DNA from: UBA2283 sp041658955
GTDB taxonomy: Bacteria; Patescibacteriota; Microgenomatia; UBA12405
Length of the DNA: 55,602 bases
Assembly (NCBI GenBank): GCA_041658955.1
Contig: JBAZZE010000006.1
Location: forward strand, 1-55,602
Direction: 5' to 3'
A program made the translations under genes and the position numbers. Shown in pieces: positions 21,521 to 30,779 of the stretch. The notes under the pieces were generated by a model. It saw only the letters and a program-made list of their open reading frames with translations. It was not told the origin of the DNA and made no database searches. The first letter of the stretch is position 1. Each line of letters begins with the position of its first letter.

Positions 21521-24367
21521 ATGAGAAAAAACCAATTGGGAATTGCGCAGATACCTTTGATGATCGGACTTTTACTGATGGCAGTAGCCCTTCCAGCAGT
21601 AACAAAATTGGCTAGACAAAATCAAGATAACCGAAACAGAGCGTCTAGCGCGCTTTCAATGCCAATGCCTTTGTGTCTTTGTAGTAATGGTATTTACGGA
21701 GGACCAAATTGTCCACCAACCATTGCTGGTAAGTCATGTGCTGTACCCACATCATCTATAACTGATCCATGTCATTCGGTAGCACCATCTGGATCTTGTC
21801 CACTTCAAGGGCAAATTCAGGTTTGTAAAAATGGAGTTTGGTCTTGTGGAGTTCCCTGCGCACCAGGAAATATGGGAAGTAAATGTTGCAATGGATCCAG
21901 TGAGGGTCGACAAGTAAGGGATAGCAACTGTCGGATAACCTGCGAAGGTAACTATGGTGCTTGTTCAATTACGGTAACACCAACTCCAATTAAGCCAGGG
22001 ACATGTACTTCATGTTCAACTTTTGCTCTTCAATGTACAACTGCTGGCGGGACAGTAACAACCGCTAATGGTATTTCCTTCTGCGGATATGGCGGTACGG
22101 CTACTTGTGCGGGAGTGGTGGGAGGTGGCGGTGATCCTTGTATAAATAACGGTGGAATTTGTTCAAACACCTCGATTCAAAAGTGTAAGTGCGGTAACTC
22201 ATATATTGCTGTTAATACCGGCGCAAACTGCGATTCTGCCTGTTCTACAGCAGGAATTAGTTGTACCTCATCGACTTGCACTAATACTGAAGGTCCAGGA
22301 TCCACACCATTGCCAACTAACCCGGTAAGAATACCAACCGCAACACCAATGCCAACTACTCCACCAACACCACTTTCCTGTGGTGAGATTTGCGGAGCGG
22401 GAGTACCATGCGCAACTGGACTGACATGTATAACTGCCAATAATGGCGGAAAATATTGTTCAATGCCTGCGTTAACTACTGCGTGTAGTCAGAATCCAAA
22501 TATGGGAAGTTGTTGTGCGACTTCGACCACTGCTCCAACAGTAACACCGACACCAACAATAAGGATTCCAACACCAACAGTAACGGTAACCCCAACCCGA
22601 ACGGTAACAATTACCCCAACAGCTACGATTACACCAACCGCTACAATTACTCCAACTAGAACTCCGACTCCAACTGCCACAATTACCCCCACAAGAACCC
22701 CGACAAGGACTCCAACACCAACTCCAACATCTGGTGTGTGTACCAACTGTCAATATCAGACAGATTTGTTCTGGGGACCAGTGATTGAATCTTTTAATGG
22801 CGGAGTAAGATATTCAACACTCAACCGCTTAGTTGCGGCAAAGAATAACTTTTCCAACTATCCTGGATGTGTACTTGAACCAGCACCAAAGTTACCAGCA
22901 CCATCAATTGGCTCAATGCCAACTGAGTGTCAGAATCCCATGTCAAAAGGTTTACTTACAGGATCGATAGATACTAATAGTGTTAATTTTCCCAAAGGAT
23001 ACATAAAAGGAAAAGTAACCAATAAATCGACAACATGCACCTTCGATGTTGGTTTGGCGGCTTATAAAGCTAGCGGTTCAAATATCGATAGCCAAAATTT
23101 GTACGATTACAAAACACAAAAACTTGGCCCAGGAGAAACAGTCGAGTTTGTGGTGAAATCACCAATGAACAATGACGACATCTCGTGTCATGTAACACCG
23201 ACAATAACACCAACAGCAACTCCAACCAGATTGCCAACAGTAACACCAACTCGAAGGCCAACAGCAGTGCCAACTGTGTGTATTGTGCCAACTGCAGCTC
23301 CACCGGTTTGTATATACCCAACCGCTGCACCAATGAGATGTTTTGTGCCAACTCCAACAACATCAGATGCTTGCGTGTTCCCTACTCCAAAAGATCCACC
23401 AAGAGTTAGTTGTGCACCTAGTGGAGGAAGGGGTTCAATTGACTGGATATGGCCAGCTGTTAACCAAGCAAATGAATATGAAGTAGACATTTATAAAAGT
23501 GACAATACATTGATTGTTAATAACGATTGGAGACCGGCAAGCGACTTCAATTGTCAAAACGAAGGAGACTGTATGTTTACAACTGGTAACTTACCTATGG
23601 GTTCATATTACTCAAGGGTACGGGCAAGGAATTTAGGGATTTGTAACGCATCGGATTGGTCAAAATCAGAAAACATATCTGTGACCAACTGTTCGTCACC
23701 TACTCCGATTATTTCATGCAGTAATAATCTTGATATTAATATTACAATTGACAGATCAAGCAGTATGACATCACTTGAGACTGATAAAAGACAGAAACTT
23801 GCGTGGGCAAAAGACGCCGCAAAAGCTTTGGTAACAGCGGTTAAAAACACCGGAACTAACAAAGTCAGAATAAGTGTCGATTCTTTTGGAGCTCAAGGAA
23901 ATGACGGAAAAGGAACACTTTCTTCCAGTAATAACTCAGTACTCCATATTCCATTGTCAAGCGATTATACAAAGGTTCTAGCAGCAATTGACGGAGTAAA
24001 ATACATAAATTCCGGAACATGTATTCAGTGCGGTATCAGAATTGGAAATAACCAGTTAGGGTCGTCTGATAACAGAAAAGTATTAATACTATTATCTGAC
24101 GGAAGAGCAAATCACAACTGGGATGGAAGTGAAAAATGGAGCTCAACAAATAACCCGATTGTAAATGCTAAAAACGAAGCTAATCAAGGCCGGTCAAGTG
24201 GAATTGAGTATCGAGCAATTGGCTTTGGAAGGAAGGATATTTCCGGACAAATTGACGAACCAACACTAAGAGCAATTGCAGGATCAAATGCAAATTACCA
24301 ATATAAACCAAATGCAGCTGATTGGTCATCGACATTTGTGGGAATATTGGCTGATCTTTGTAAATAG
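21521..24367 (+). CDS. Large secreted Cys-rich protein with a C-terminal VWA domain
   Basis: 948 residues. The start is the ATG at 21521 (MRKNQLGIAQIP); an upstream GTG in frame at 21506 is less likely. An N-terminal hydrophobic segment (LMIGLLLMAVALPAV) exports or anchors it. Residues about 50-270 are cysteine-rich, then come Pro-Thr linkers (about 340-405 and 555-610), a beta domain and a VWA domain from about 745: DINITIDRSSSM is the MIDAS DxSxS and LILLSDGR a conserved strand. VWA domains bind ligands through a metal ion, so adhesion or partner binding at the surface is likely. A terminator follows. Confidence 0.82.
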   Translation: MRKNQLGIAQIPLMIGLLLMAVALPAVTKLARQNQDNRNRASSALSMPMPLCLCSNGIYGGPNCPPTIAGKSCAVPTSSITDPCHSVAPSGSCPLQGQIQVCKNGVWSCGVPCAPGNMGSKCCNGSSEGRQVRDSNCRITCEGNYGACSITVTPTPIKPGTCTSCSTFALQCTTAGGTVTTANGISFCGYGGTATCAGVVGGGGDPCINNGGICSNTSIQKCKCGNSYIAVNTGANCDSACSTAGISCTSSTCTNTEGPGSTPLPTNPVRIPTATPMPTTPPTPLSCGEICGAGVPCATGLTCITANNGGKYCSMPALTTACSQNPNMGSCCATSTTAPTVTPTPTIRIPTPTVTVTPTRTVTITPTATITPTATITPTRTPTPTATITPTRTPTRTPTPTPTSGVCTNCQYQTDLFWGPVIESFNGGVRYSTLNRLVAAKNNFSNYPGCVLEPAPKLPAPSIGSMPTECQNPMSKGLLTGSIDTNSVNFPKGYIKGKVTNKSTTCTFDVGLAAYKASGSNIDSQNLYDYKTQKLGPGETVEFVVKSPMNNDDISCHVTPTITPTATPTRLPTVTPTRRPTAVPTVCIVPTAAPPVCIYPTAAPMRCFVPTPTTSDACVFPTPKDPPRVSCAPSGGRGSIDWIWPAVNQANEYEVDIYKSDNTLIVNNDWRPASDFNCQNEGDCMFTTGNLPMGSYYSRVRARNLGICNASDWSKSENISVTNCSSPTPIISCSNNLDINITIDRSSSMTSLETDKRQKLAWAKDAAKALVTAVKNTGTNKVRISVDSFGAQGNDGKGTLSSSNNSVLHIPLSSDYTKVLAAIDGVKYINSGTCIQCGIRIGNNQLGSSDNRKVLILLSDGRANHNWDGSEKWSSTNNPIVNAKNEANQGRSSGIEYRAIGFGRKDISGQIDEPTLRAIAGSNANYQYKPNAADWSSTFVGILADLCK

Positions 24368-24376
24368 TTAGTAAAT

Positions 24377-24408
24377 AAAAAATCCCCCTTGTTTAGGGGG
24401 ATTTTTTT
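24377..24408. terminator. Bidirectional intrinsic terminator
   Basis: AAATCCCCC, loop TTGTTTA, GGGGGATTT, with T-runs on both strands. It lies between the convergent VWA and mutM genes. Confidence 0.9.
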
Positions 24409-24415
24409 GGAATAA

Positions 24416-25270
24416 CTACTTTTGGCAAGAGGGGCAGAAAAAAGTTCCACGGCCTCCTAAGGTGATCTTTTTGATTGGAGTATTACAGACGAGGCAAGGT
24501 TCATGAAGTCTTTGATAGACCCGAAAGAAAAACTGATTGCCTCCATAGCTACCGTCTGGTCGGACATATTTATTGTCTTTCATGGTGGAACCACCAACAC
24601 TAACAGATTGGTGCATGATATCGACGAGATTTCGATGAATTTTTACTGACTGAGCACTAGTAATTTTGTTGGATGGAGTTGCCGGATGAATATGGGATAA
24701 AAATAGGGCGTCGTTGGCGTAGATGTTGCCGATCCCTGCAAAAAAATGTTGATCAAGTAGAACTACCTTAACTGCTCTGGAGGATCTTTGGAGTTGTTTA
24801 TGTAAATATTTTGGGGTGAAGGATGGATCAAAAATATCTAAGCCTAAGTTGCTCTGAAAAGTCTCTAGAGATTTGAGATCAAAAATTTGAACCCAGCCAA
24901 ATTTTCGCTGATCATTAAAATAAAGAATTTGATTATTTGAAAATCTAAATACAATTCTAGTGGACTTACTGGGAAGTGAAGATGTAAAAGAATCTTTGGT
25001 GGGGTGGCCAAGAACAGAGCGACTGGAAGGATCGACTAATATTAGTTGTCCAGTCATTTTTAAATGGACTAAAAGTATTTGACCATTACTTAGATGAATG
25101 GAGAGTTGTTTACCAACTCTGGAAAATCTGATAACTTTTTGTCCCTCTACAAGATCTGGTTTACCAATAAAACTTTTGGGATTAAAAATTTCTAGTTTGG
25201 TAATTTGTTGATGAAGGAGTTTGTCTTCTAAATAAAGTTTGACTACTTCAACTTCGGGTAATTCAGGCAT
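24416..25270 (-). CDS. mutM: Formamidopyrimidine-DNA glycosylase
   Basis: 284 residues, usual Fpg length. Removes oxidised purines such as 8-oxoguanine and cuts the strand. The N-terminus is MPELPEVEVV with the catalytic Pro-2 and Glu-3 of Fpg/Nei enzymes; HLKMTGQL holds the conserved lysine; IGNIYANDALFLSHIHP is the helix-two-turn-helix region; the C-terminus has the zinc finger CLVC ... CPSC. It lies 6 nt after the zinc-ribbon-like gene at 25277 and may be co-transcribed with it. Confidence 0.95.
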   Translation of the reverse strand: MPELPEVEVVKLYLEDKLLHQQITKLEIFNPKSFIGKPDLVEGQKVIRFSRVGKQLSIHLSNGQILLVHLKMTGQLILVDPSSRSVLGHPTKDSFTSSLPSKSTRIVFRFSNNQILYFNDQRKFGWVQIFDLKSLETFQSNLGLDIFDPSFTPKYLHKQLQRSSRAVKVVLLDQHFFAGIGNIYANDALFLSHIHPATPSNKITSAQSVKIHRNLVDIMHQSVSVGGSTMKDNKYVRPDGSYGGNQFFFRVYQRLHEPCLVCNTPIKKITLGGRGTFFCPSCQK

Positions 25271-25276
25271 AATTGG

Positions 25277-25597
25277 TTAGAAACATTGAAAGATTGATTG
25301 GGTGGTACTGCAATCAAAACAAAAGAATACATAGATCATACCGGCATCACCAAACATATAATCTTCGATAATATTTTTGTTTTCTGGAAGATTATCTAAG
25401 GAATCAATTTGACCAATAAAACTCATCTTTTGTTGGCATTCGGAGCAATGAGGAGTGGCGTCTTCCTGAATCCAAGTAGGTTCTCCACCGAGCTTGGTGC
25501 GACCGCCAACATTATCAGTAGGATTTCTTTTTTCGACTTGGATATGACGGGGTAATTTGATTAGATCTACGGAAACTTCTGGTAGTTTTTTAGGCAT
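25277..25597 (-). CDS. Small CxxC protein, DUF1963/YwqG-like
   Basis: 106 residues. The block GGEPTWIQEDATPHCSECQQKM followed by SFIGQIDSL and later MIYVFFCFDC resembles the core of the DUF1963 (YwqG) family, in which a Gly-rich W-I-Q segment and paired cysteines recur. Two CxxC-type pairs could bind zinc. Function unknown. TATAAT lies 5 nt before the ATG. It is followed at 6 nt by mutM. Confidence 0.7.
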   Translation of the reverse strand: MPKKLPEVSVDLIKLPRHIQVEKRNPTDNVGGRTKLGGEPTWIQEDATPHCSECQQKMSFIGQIDSLDNLPENKNIIEDYMFGDAGMIYVFFCFDCSTTQSIFQCF

Positions 25598-25602
25598 GAC
25601 TG

Positions 25603-25608
25603 ATTATA
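25603..25608 (-). promoter_or_regulatory. -10 element of the DUF1963-like gene
   Basis: TATAAT on the minus strand, 5 nt before the ATG at 25597. Confidence 0.5.
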
Positions 25609-25613
25609 CTAAA

Positions 25614-26588
25614 TTAAGATAATACTGAAGGTGGTGGGGAATTTTTTAACCACCCTTGAGAATAAAATAAGTTTGAAACTGCTTTCATTCGCAGGTCAAC
25701 TGTCTGGCTCTCACTTATTAAAACATCATCCAAATCAATTAAAGTCCCTAAGTTTGACTGGCCCTCAACAATAGTTGGTACATCTGTGATTGAAGTAACC
25801 ACATGGACTCCGTTTTCGAGTGCTTCAGTGGCTGGATCACCTCCCATCCCCTTTGAAGTGCTTAGGTTATCTGTAGATTTTCCAACAACAGACTCCTGAT
25901 CCCAAACTAAAGTGACGGCATCGGCGGGAAAATCGGATGGAAAGTGGGTAGTGATAAATTCACGTGCATTTATAAGATTGCTAATTCGATCATCAACGAT
26001 GAGTAAGTGTTTGACACCACCTGCAATAAATCGAGCGATCGTACCTTCCAGAGTGTTTATTTTATCCTCATGGGAGTGGGCGAAAAGGTTATCTCTTTGA
26101 TCCGGAAAATTAGAGGGACTGAGACCAGCTTTGACAATTCGTTTGTACTGCTCGGCACTTCCAGCAGATGAGGATGAACCATGAGTGTCACCAGAGGTCC
26201 AGATACAAACCAGGCCACCTGAAACTAACTTTTGGATGGCTTTAATTGAACCGGGAAACACTGCTTCAGAAATATTGGTATGGGTCACCTCGCGACAGAA
26301 AGCGGTAATAAAAGTATCCCTGTTAGGAAGATTATCCTGATCAACAAGAGCACTTTTAGCCATGGATATTTTTTGCAAATCACTGTCCGCGTGATTATTA
26401 TCATTAACAAAGATTGACTCGTCAACCACTGCGGGATTAAAAAGAACGTCATAAATTAATTCCGCCTGGGCATGGACATTGGGGACTTTATTTTGACGCA
26501 AAACAGCACGATAAGTAACCCGTTCAAGCTCACCAATTGGATTAGGTGGTGATGGTGGAAGTTTTTCTACTGAATAATTGGCATTCAT
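25614..26588 (-). CDS. HAD-like hydrolase with apparently permuted motif order
   Basis: 324 residues. Three HAD-type motifs are visible but out of order. Motif II-like LVCIWTSGD is near residue 130, motif IV-like LLIVDDRISN near 200, yet the nucleophile motif I-like TLIDLDDVLISES is near the C-terminus at about 285. In normal HAD enzymes motif I is N-terminal. This fits a circular permutation, with the helical N-terminus taking the cap position. If the C-terminal motif is not motif I, the protein would be an inactive relative. It abuts the kinase gene (shared base at 26588), so the two are probably a pair. Confidence 0.6.
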   Translation of the reverse strand: MNANYSVEKLPPSPPNPIGELERVTYRAVLRQNKVPNVHAQAELIYDVLFNPAVVDESIFVNDNNHADSDLQKISMAKSALVDQDNLPNRDTFITAFCREVTHTNISEAVFPGSIKAIQKLVSGGLVCIWTSGDTHGSSSSAGSAEQYKRIVKAGLSPSNFPDQRDNLFAHSHEDKINTLEGTIARFIAGGVKHLLIVDDRISNLINAREFITTHFPSDFPADAVTLVWDQESVVGKSTDNLSTSKGMGGDPATEALENGVHVVTSITDVPTIVEGQSNLGTLIDLDDVLISESQTVDLRMKAVSNLFYSQGWLKNSPPPSVLS

Positions 26589-27172
26589 TAATGGTTGATG
26601 GAGAGAAATTGTGAGAGACGAGCCGATAGTTCCTGGTAGTCAATCTTGTCAAAATTAGTGGTGTCAATTTCAAAAATGTCGTCAAATACTGACAATTTGT
26701 CAAATCGGTTGGTAGATAACGCTTCTTCTAACTCATCAAAGTAGGTTTCTTCTCCATGACCAGGATGGCGGCTAGGATCAGAAACTCTTTTCTTAAATCT
26801 GTCTATTAAAACTTTATGATCACACTTCACGTATATTTGAAAAATAGAAAAAGGATATTTAGTACGGAGATCGGTAAGTTTTTGATCAGCAAATTTTGGG
26901 ACAAAATTACTCTCAATAATGTGGCTGACTGTCTTGGAAATTAATATTCGACTAAAATAGTGCATTAATTCAATAGATCCGATTCCAATTTTCTTTTGCC
27001 AAGAGTCGGGATCCCACCCGGGAATGTCCCACCCGAGATTATCAAACAAACTTTCTTTAATTTTGTCTTTAATGATGAGTGGTAGTGAAAATTCTTCAGA
27101 TATTTTTTTGGCGATAGTAGTTTTCCCGGTACCAGGAGCTCCAGTAATCACGATCAGTTTGGGCTTAACCAT
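26588..27172 (-). CDS. P-loop kinase, AAA_33-type
   Basis: 194 residues. Walker A GAPGTGKTTIAKK at residues 10-22, then KDKIKESLFDNLG as in zeta-toxin/AAA_33 small-molecule kinases, and a lid-like region (DRFKKRVSDPSRHPGHG). It likely phosphorylates a small molecule; the substrate is unknown. The next gene encodes the HAD-like protein, so the two may add and remove the same phosphate. TATAAT is 6 nt before the ATG, overlapping the end of the upstream gene. Confidence 0.8.
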   Translation of the reverse strand: MVKPKLIVITGAPGTGKTTIAKKISEEFSLPLIIKDKIKESLFDNLGWDIPGWDPDSWQKKIGIGSIELMHYFSRILISKTVSHIIESNFVPKFADQKLTDLRTKYPFSIFQIYVKCDHKVLIDRFKKRVSDPSRHPGHGEETYFDELEEALSTNRFDKLSVFDDIFEIDTTNFDKIDYQELSARLSQFLSINH

Positions 27173-27178
27173 AGAATG

Positions 27179-27184
27179 ATTATA
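27179..27184 (-). promoter_or_regulatory. -10 element of the kinase gene
   Basis: TATAAT on the minus strand, 6 nt before the ATG at 27172, overlapping the stop region of the upstream gene. Confidence 0.5.
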
Positions 27185-28100
27185 TCAAGTCATCAAGATC
27201 GATCGTGGAAACATTGTGGTTGGCGGCTAGCCTTTCGAGTCCAACTAGCATGTCGGTAACACTGTCTTGGATATTGGAAAAAGAATTGAGAAATACTTGA
27301 GTCTGGGTGACATAACCCATGATCAAGACCAAATAAGAAACATGTTGGACTCCACTTGCAGTAGCGTAAATTAAATAAAATAGAATCAGTGAATAAAAAA
27401 AGACAGAAAGGTTTTGAAGGAGAGACCATTCAGTAAAACCCCAATTGGTGACTCGGTTATAATGGCGACTCCAAGAACGCTGTTCCAAATCAAAGTCATC
27501 ACTTTCTTGGAGTTTGGCATAATAGTTTTCAGTTTTGTAATTTAAGTGATCTTTTAGCTCGGCATAATGGGCTGTAGTGTAATAATCGATAGCTAAGTAG
27601 ATGAGAATATAAGCGACTGTCAGGACAAAAGTACGAAAGTCGAGTGAATATAGAATTACTGGGATAAAGAGAAAAGAAACTAAACTATCAATTCCTGGTT
27701 GCTTAACCAGATTAAGGGTAACAGCTGAGGCGTCGGCGAAATTACGAATAGCCTGAACCGCGGCATGGCGTTCTTCTTTGGTATCAGTTTTAAGTGAAGT
27801 TAAAAAATAATTGTGAATGTCAAAAGAAATATTGGAAATCTCGTGCTCGAGGCTGGTAATGGATTTTAGACGCAAAATATTATCAACAACACGAACAATG
27901 AATATCCAGACTACTGAAACGAGAATATTTTTAATAGGCTCCCCTGTTTCAACTTGCTTAATTACTTCGGAGAATTGATAAATAGTTACCAGAGGTAAAA
28001 TTGCTGAGATGAATCGGACAAGAAGCCAAAAAAATAAAGGGCCTTTTTGCTGGGCAACTTTATAGATAAATCCAATTACCTTGTGGGGACGAGGCTTCAT
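27180..28100 (-). CDS. ABC exporter membrane domain without its ATPase
   Basis: 306 residues. Six hydrophobic segments and the overall pattern match the type 1 ABC exporter transmembrane domain, down to the last helix leading into MLVGLERLAAN, which in full exporters connects to the nucleotide-binding domain. Here the protein ends about 12 residues later, and no ATPase gene follows. Either it is a truncated exporter, or it pairs with an ATPase encoded elsewhere. The ATG at 28100 is preferred to a TTG at 28115. Confidence 0.72.
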   Translation of the reverse strand: MKPRPHKVIGFIYKVAQQKGPLFFWLLVRFISAILPLVTIYQFSEVIKQVETGEPIKNILVSVVWIFIVRVVDNILRLKSITSLEHEISNISFDIHNYFLTSLKTDTKEERHAAVQAIRNFADASAVTLNLVKQPGIDSLVSFLFIPVILYSLDFRTFVLTVAYILIYLAIDYYTTAHYAELKDHLNYKTENYYAKLQESDDFDLEQRSWSRHYNRVTNWGFTEWSLLQNLSVFFYSLILFYLIYATASGVQHVSYLVLIMGYVTQTQVFLNSFSNIQDSVTDMLVGLERLAANHNVSTIDLDDLI

Positions 28101-28189
28101 AAAGTTAATTATCAATTAACATTCTACAAACTTCAATCGATAGGACTGTCTACAATCAGAAAGGTTGTCACGATTTAATTTACATTTGC

Positions 28190-28195
28190 TAAAAT
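28190..28195 (+). promoter_or_regulatory. -10 element of trxB
   Basis: TAAAAT, 6 nt before the ATG at 28202. Confidence 0.45.
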
Positions 28196-28201
28196 GGGGA
28201 C

Positions 28202-29167
28202 ATGAGCGAAAACATATACGACACTATAATTATTGGATCTGGACCAGCTGGTCTAACCGCGGCAATTTATAACATTAGAGCAAATTTAAAAACAATAGTT
28301 CTGGGAGGTGACCAACCAGGAGGTCAACTAACCTTAACAACTGTGGTTGAAAATTATCCCGGTTTTGCCACTGGAATTGGTGGTCTAAAACTAATGATGG
28401 ATATGCAAACCCAGGTAAAAAACTTAGGGGTGGAGATAAAAAGCGCTTTTGTAAACAACATTCGTAAAGATGAAACTAACGATAAACTGTTTAATTTGGA
28501 AATGGCTGATGGAACAGTTTTAAAAACAAAAGCGGTATTGGTGACAACTGGTGCTAAAGCTAGGTGGTTGAATATTCCTAAGGAGAAAGAACTTATCGGT
28601 AAAGGGGTATCAGCGTGTGCAACCTGCGATGGGATGTTTTTCCGTGACAAGACAGTGGTAGTAGTTGGTGGTGGAGATGTGGCGTGTGAGGATGCCATGT
28701 TTTTGAGTAAATTTGCGACAAAGGTTTACCAAATCCACAGAAGAGACACACTACGAGCTCAGGTTTATATTCGTGAAAAAATCAAGCTAAATCCAAAAAT
28801 AGAATTTATTTGGGACACAGAGGTGGTAGAAATCAACCCAAATACTGAACAGACGGTCGACAAACTGGTCAGTATCAAAATAAAAAATAACAAAACTGGT
28901 GATGAGAAGATAATGCCAATAGATGGTTTATTTGTGGCGATAGGGCATGATCCGGCGACTTCTTTTGTAAAGGATTTGGTGGATCTCAAAGAGACTGGGC
29001 ATGTGATTGTTGGTAATGATAAAAAGTATCCAACAATGACATCGGTCGCAGGTATTTTTGCGGCTGGTGATAATGTTGATGACGTTTATCGACAGGCAAT
29101 TATTGCAGCTGGTCACGGGGCAATGGCAGGAATGGACGCGGAAAGGTGGTTGGAAGAACAAAAATAG
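28202..29167 (+). CDS. trxB: Thioredoxin reductase
   Basis: 321 residues, normal length. FAD-binding IIGSGPAGLTAAIY at the N-terminus, the redox-active ACATCDG (CATC, about residues 138-141), the NADPH-binding VVVGGGDVACEDA and the C-terminal GIFAAGDNVDDVYRQA FAD motif. It reduces thioredoxin with NADPH. Its own leaderless promoter precedes it. Given the copper and DsbA genes in this window it probably supports thiol homeostasis. The CYTH gene follows 24 nt later. Confidence 0.96.
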   Translation: MSENIYDTIIIGSGPAGLTAAIYNIRANLKTIVLGGDQPGGQLTLTTVVENYPGFATGIGGLKLMMDMQTQVKNLGVEIKSAFVNNIRKDETNDKLFNLEMADGTVLKTKAVLVTTGAKARWLNIPKEKELIGKGVSACATCDGMFFRDKTVVVVGGGDVACEDAMFLSKFATKVYQIHRRDTLRAQVYIREKIKLNPKIEFIWDTEVVEINPNTEQTVDKLVSIKIKNNKTGDEKIMPIDGLFVAIGHDPATSFVKDLVDLKETGHVIVGNDKKYPTMTSVAGIFAAGDNVDDVYRQAIIAAGHGAMAGMDAERWLEEQK

Positions 29168-29191
29168 ATTACGACAAAATGATGTCGATTT

Positions 29192-29677
29192 ATGAACAAA
29201 ATTGAGATTGAGAGAAAGTTTTTGGTAAAAGTCCTACCTAATTTGGCTAGAGTGAAAGTTGAGAATCAAGAGAGGTATTTTTTGGAATTGGGCGAAACAG
29301 AAAAAAGAATAACAAAAACTGACGATAGTTATATTTACGAAGAAAAGTCTACCGGGATCGGATTGGGGGCGAAAAAAATAACAGGAATAATTTCTGAAAG
29401 CGAGTTTGGGAGATTAAAAGAGTTAAGTATAAAAAGTTTGTCTAGAAAATCTTATATATTATCGAAAGAACCGGAAATTTCAATTAAGGTTTACACTGGG
29501 GAATACGAAGGATTAGTCCGAGCTGAGTTTGAATTTGATTCTGAAAGTGAAGCAACAAATTTTGAACCACCAGAATGGGTGGGTAAAGAGATAACAAACA
29601 CTGATCTGGGACGAGACGGAAGACTGATTGAATTAAGTAAAAATAAGTTTTTGGAACTACTTAATAGTTTTAACTAG
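29192..29677 (+). CDS. CYTH-domain protein
   Basis: 161 residues starting MNKIEIERKFLVK, the ExExK signature of CYTH (adenylate cyclase/thiamine triphosphatase) enzymes that act on triphosphates inside a beta tunnel. Further charged strand residues such as RYFLE, EKRITK, SIKVYTGEYEGLVRAEFEF are consistent. Likely an inorganic tri-polyphosphatase or similar; substrate unknown. The 3' end overlaps the opposite-strand glycosyltransferase by 21 nt. Confidence 0.85.
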   Translation: MNKIEIERKFLVKVLPNLARVKVENQERYFLELGETEKRITKTDDSYIYEEKSTGIGLGAKKITGIISESEFGRLKELSIKSLSRKSYILSKEPEISIKVYTGEYEGLVRAEFEFDSESEATNFEPPEWVGKEITNTDLGRDGRLIELSKNKFLELLNSFN

Positions 29678-30754
29678 TTTCTTGATTTTGTCGGCAAAAA
29701 CTGCGGTAGAGAAGTTGTCGGCTTGAGAAACACAATCAGACGATTTTAATTTTAATTTTTCAAAGCGTTTGATTGCAGAAATGAGAGAGTCAACAGTGGG
29801 CTCATCAAAAAAAACACCTGTTTTATTCTCAACTACAGACTCTAAATAACCGCCACCTCGAAAGGCAATAACTGGGGTACCAAAATGCATGGCTTCGACA
29901 GGGGTCATCCCAAAATCTTCATCAACTGAGAGCGCAAAAAAGGCTTTGGCTTTGGCGTAACAGAGATTTCGATCTTCATCAGAGAGTCGACCCAGAAATT
30001 CCACCTTATCCCCAGCAATCTTTTGGAGTTGATGGTATTCCGTGTAATAACCTGCCGGTTCACCAATTATTTTTAGTTTAAAGTTGAGCTTAATGGCGGC
30101 ATTTACAGCTAAATCGAGACCTTTGGCGCCAACAATCCGCGAGGTGATGAGATAGTAATTTTCTTTAGTTACTTTGGGAATAGGAGGAAGGGAAACCGGT
30201 GGGTAAATAACAACAGAATCACGACGATAAAACTTTTTGATGCGTTGGGCTACATTATGAGAATTGGCAACAAATATATCTACCTTTTGAGCTTGAGAGT
30301 AATCATAAAGACGCATAAAGTGACCAACGATAGCGGCATAAATTCGAACTGGCCAATATTTTTGGAACTCAATGGATGTTTTAAAACCATACAGCCAACG
30401 TGGTGGGGTATGACAATAACAAATTTCTTTTGTAGTAGGACCTTTGCGGAATCCTTTGGTAACGTACCAACTAGCTGAACCAATAACTACATCATAATTT
30501 GAGAAATCAAAGCTACCCCAAATAAGTGGGGTAAGAAAACGAAGAGGGCTGTGAAGCTTACTACTAAAGAAGGGAATATAGTGGGCCCATGAGGGAATAA
30601 TTTGACGATGCTTAAAATGGTTGTAGGCGGTGGAGTTTTTTTTATAGAAAGCAGTATAAATAGGGGCATCAGGATAAATATCGGCCAACTCAGAGAGGAC
30701 TCTTTCAGCGCCACCGAACTCATTGAGATAATCATGAACTAAAGCAATACGCAT
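29657..30754 (-). CDS. Glycosyltransferase family 4
   Basis: 365 residues, GT-B fold. MRIALVHDYLNEFGGAERVL is the usual N-terminal donor/acceptor cleft with GGAER. The C-terminal half has YLITSRIVGAKGLDLAV, LGRLSDEDRNLCYAKAKAFFALSVDEDFGMTPVEAM and GTPVIAFRGGG, the EDFG/E-x7-E-type nucleotide-sugar site of GT4. It adds a sugar to a lipid- or glycan-linked acceptor at the cytoplasmic face. TATAAT is 5 nt before the ATG. Confidence 0.93.
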   Translation of the reverse strand: MRIALVHDYLNEFGGAERVLSELADIYPDAPIYTAFYKKNSTAYNHFKHRQIIPSWAHYIPFFSSKLHSPLRFLTPLIWGSFDFSNYDVVIGSASWYVTKGFRKGPTTKEICYCHTPPRWLYGFKTSIEFQKYWPVRIYAAIVGHFMRLYDYSQAQKVDIFVANSHNVAQRIKKFYRRDSVVIYPPVSLPPIPKVTKENYYLITSRIVGAKGLDLAVNAAIKLNFKLKIIGEPAGYYTEYHQLQKIAGDKVEFLGRLSDEDRNLCYAKAKAFFALSVDEDFGMTPVEAMHFGTPVIAFRGGGYLESVVENKTGVFFDEPTVDSLISAIKRFEKLKLKSSDCVSQADNFSTAVFADKIKKLVKTIK

Positions 30755-30759
30755 GACGT

Positions 30760-30765
30760 ATTATA
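30760..30765 (-). promoter_or_regulatory. -10 element of the GT4 gene
   Basis: TATAAT on the minus strand, 5 nt before the ATG at 30754. Confidence 0.5.
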
Positions 30766-30779
30766 ACCAACTTAATAAT

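Noticed and set aside
22489..22753. Long open frames on the minus strand opposite the Pro-Thr linkers
   Set aside because: They are shadows of a repetitive coding sequence and show only low-complexity Val/Gly or Trp/Ser composition, with no promoter.
29165..29185. CGACA...TGTCG inverted repeat before the CYTH gene as a ninth operator
   Set aside because: The spacing differs (6-nt centre) and the outer TAC/GTA arms are lacking; it may be chance.
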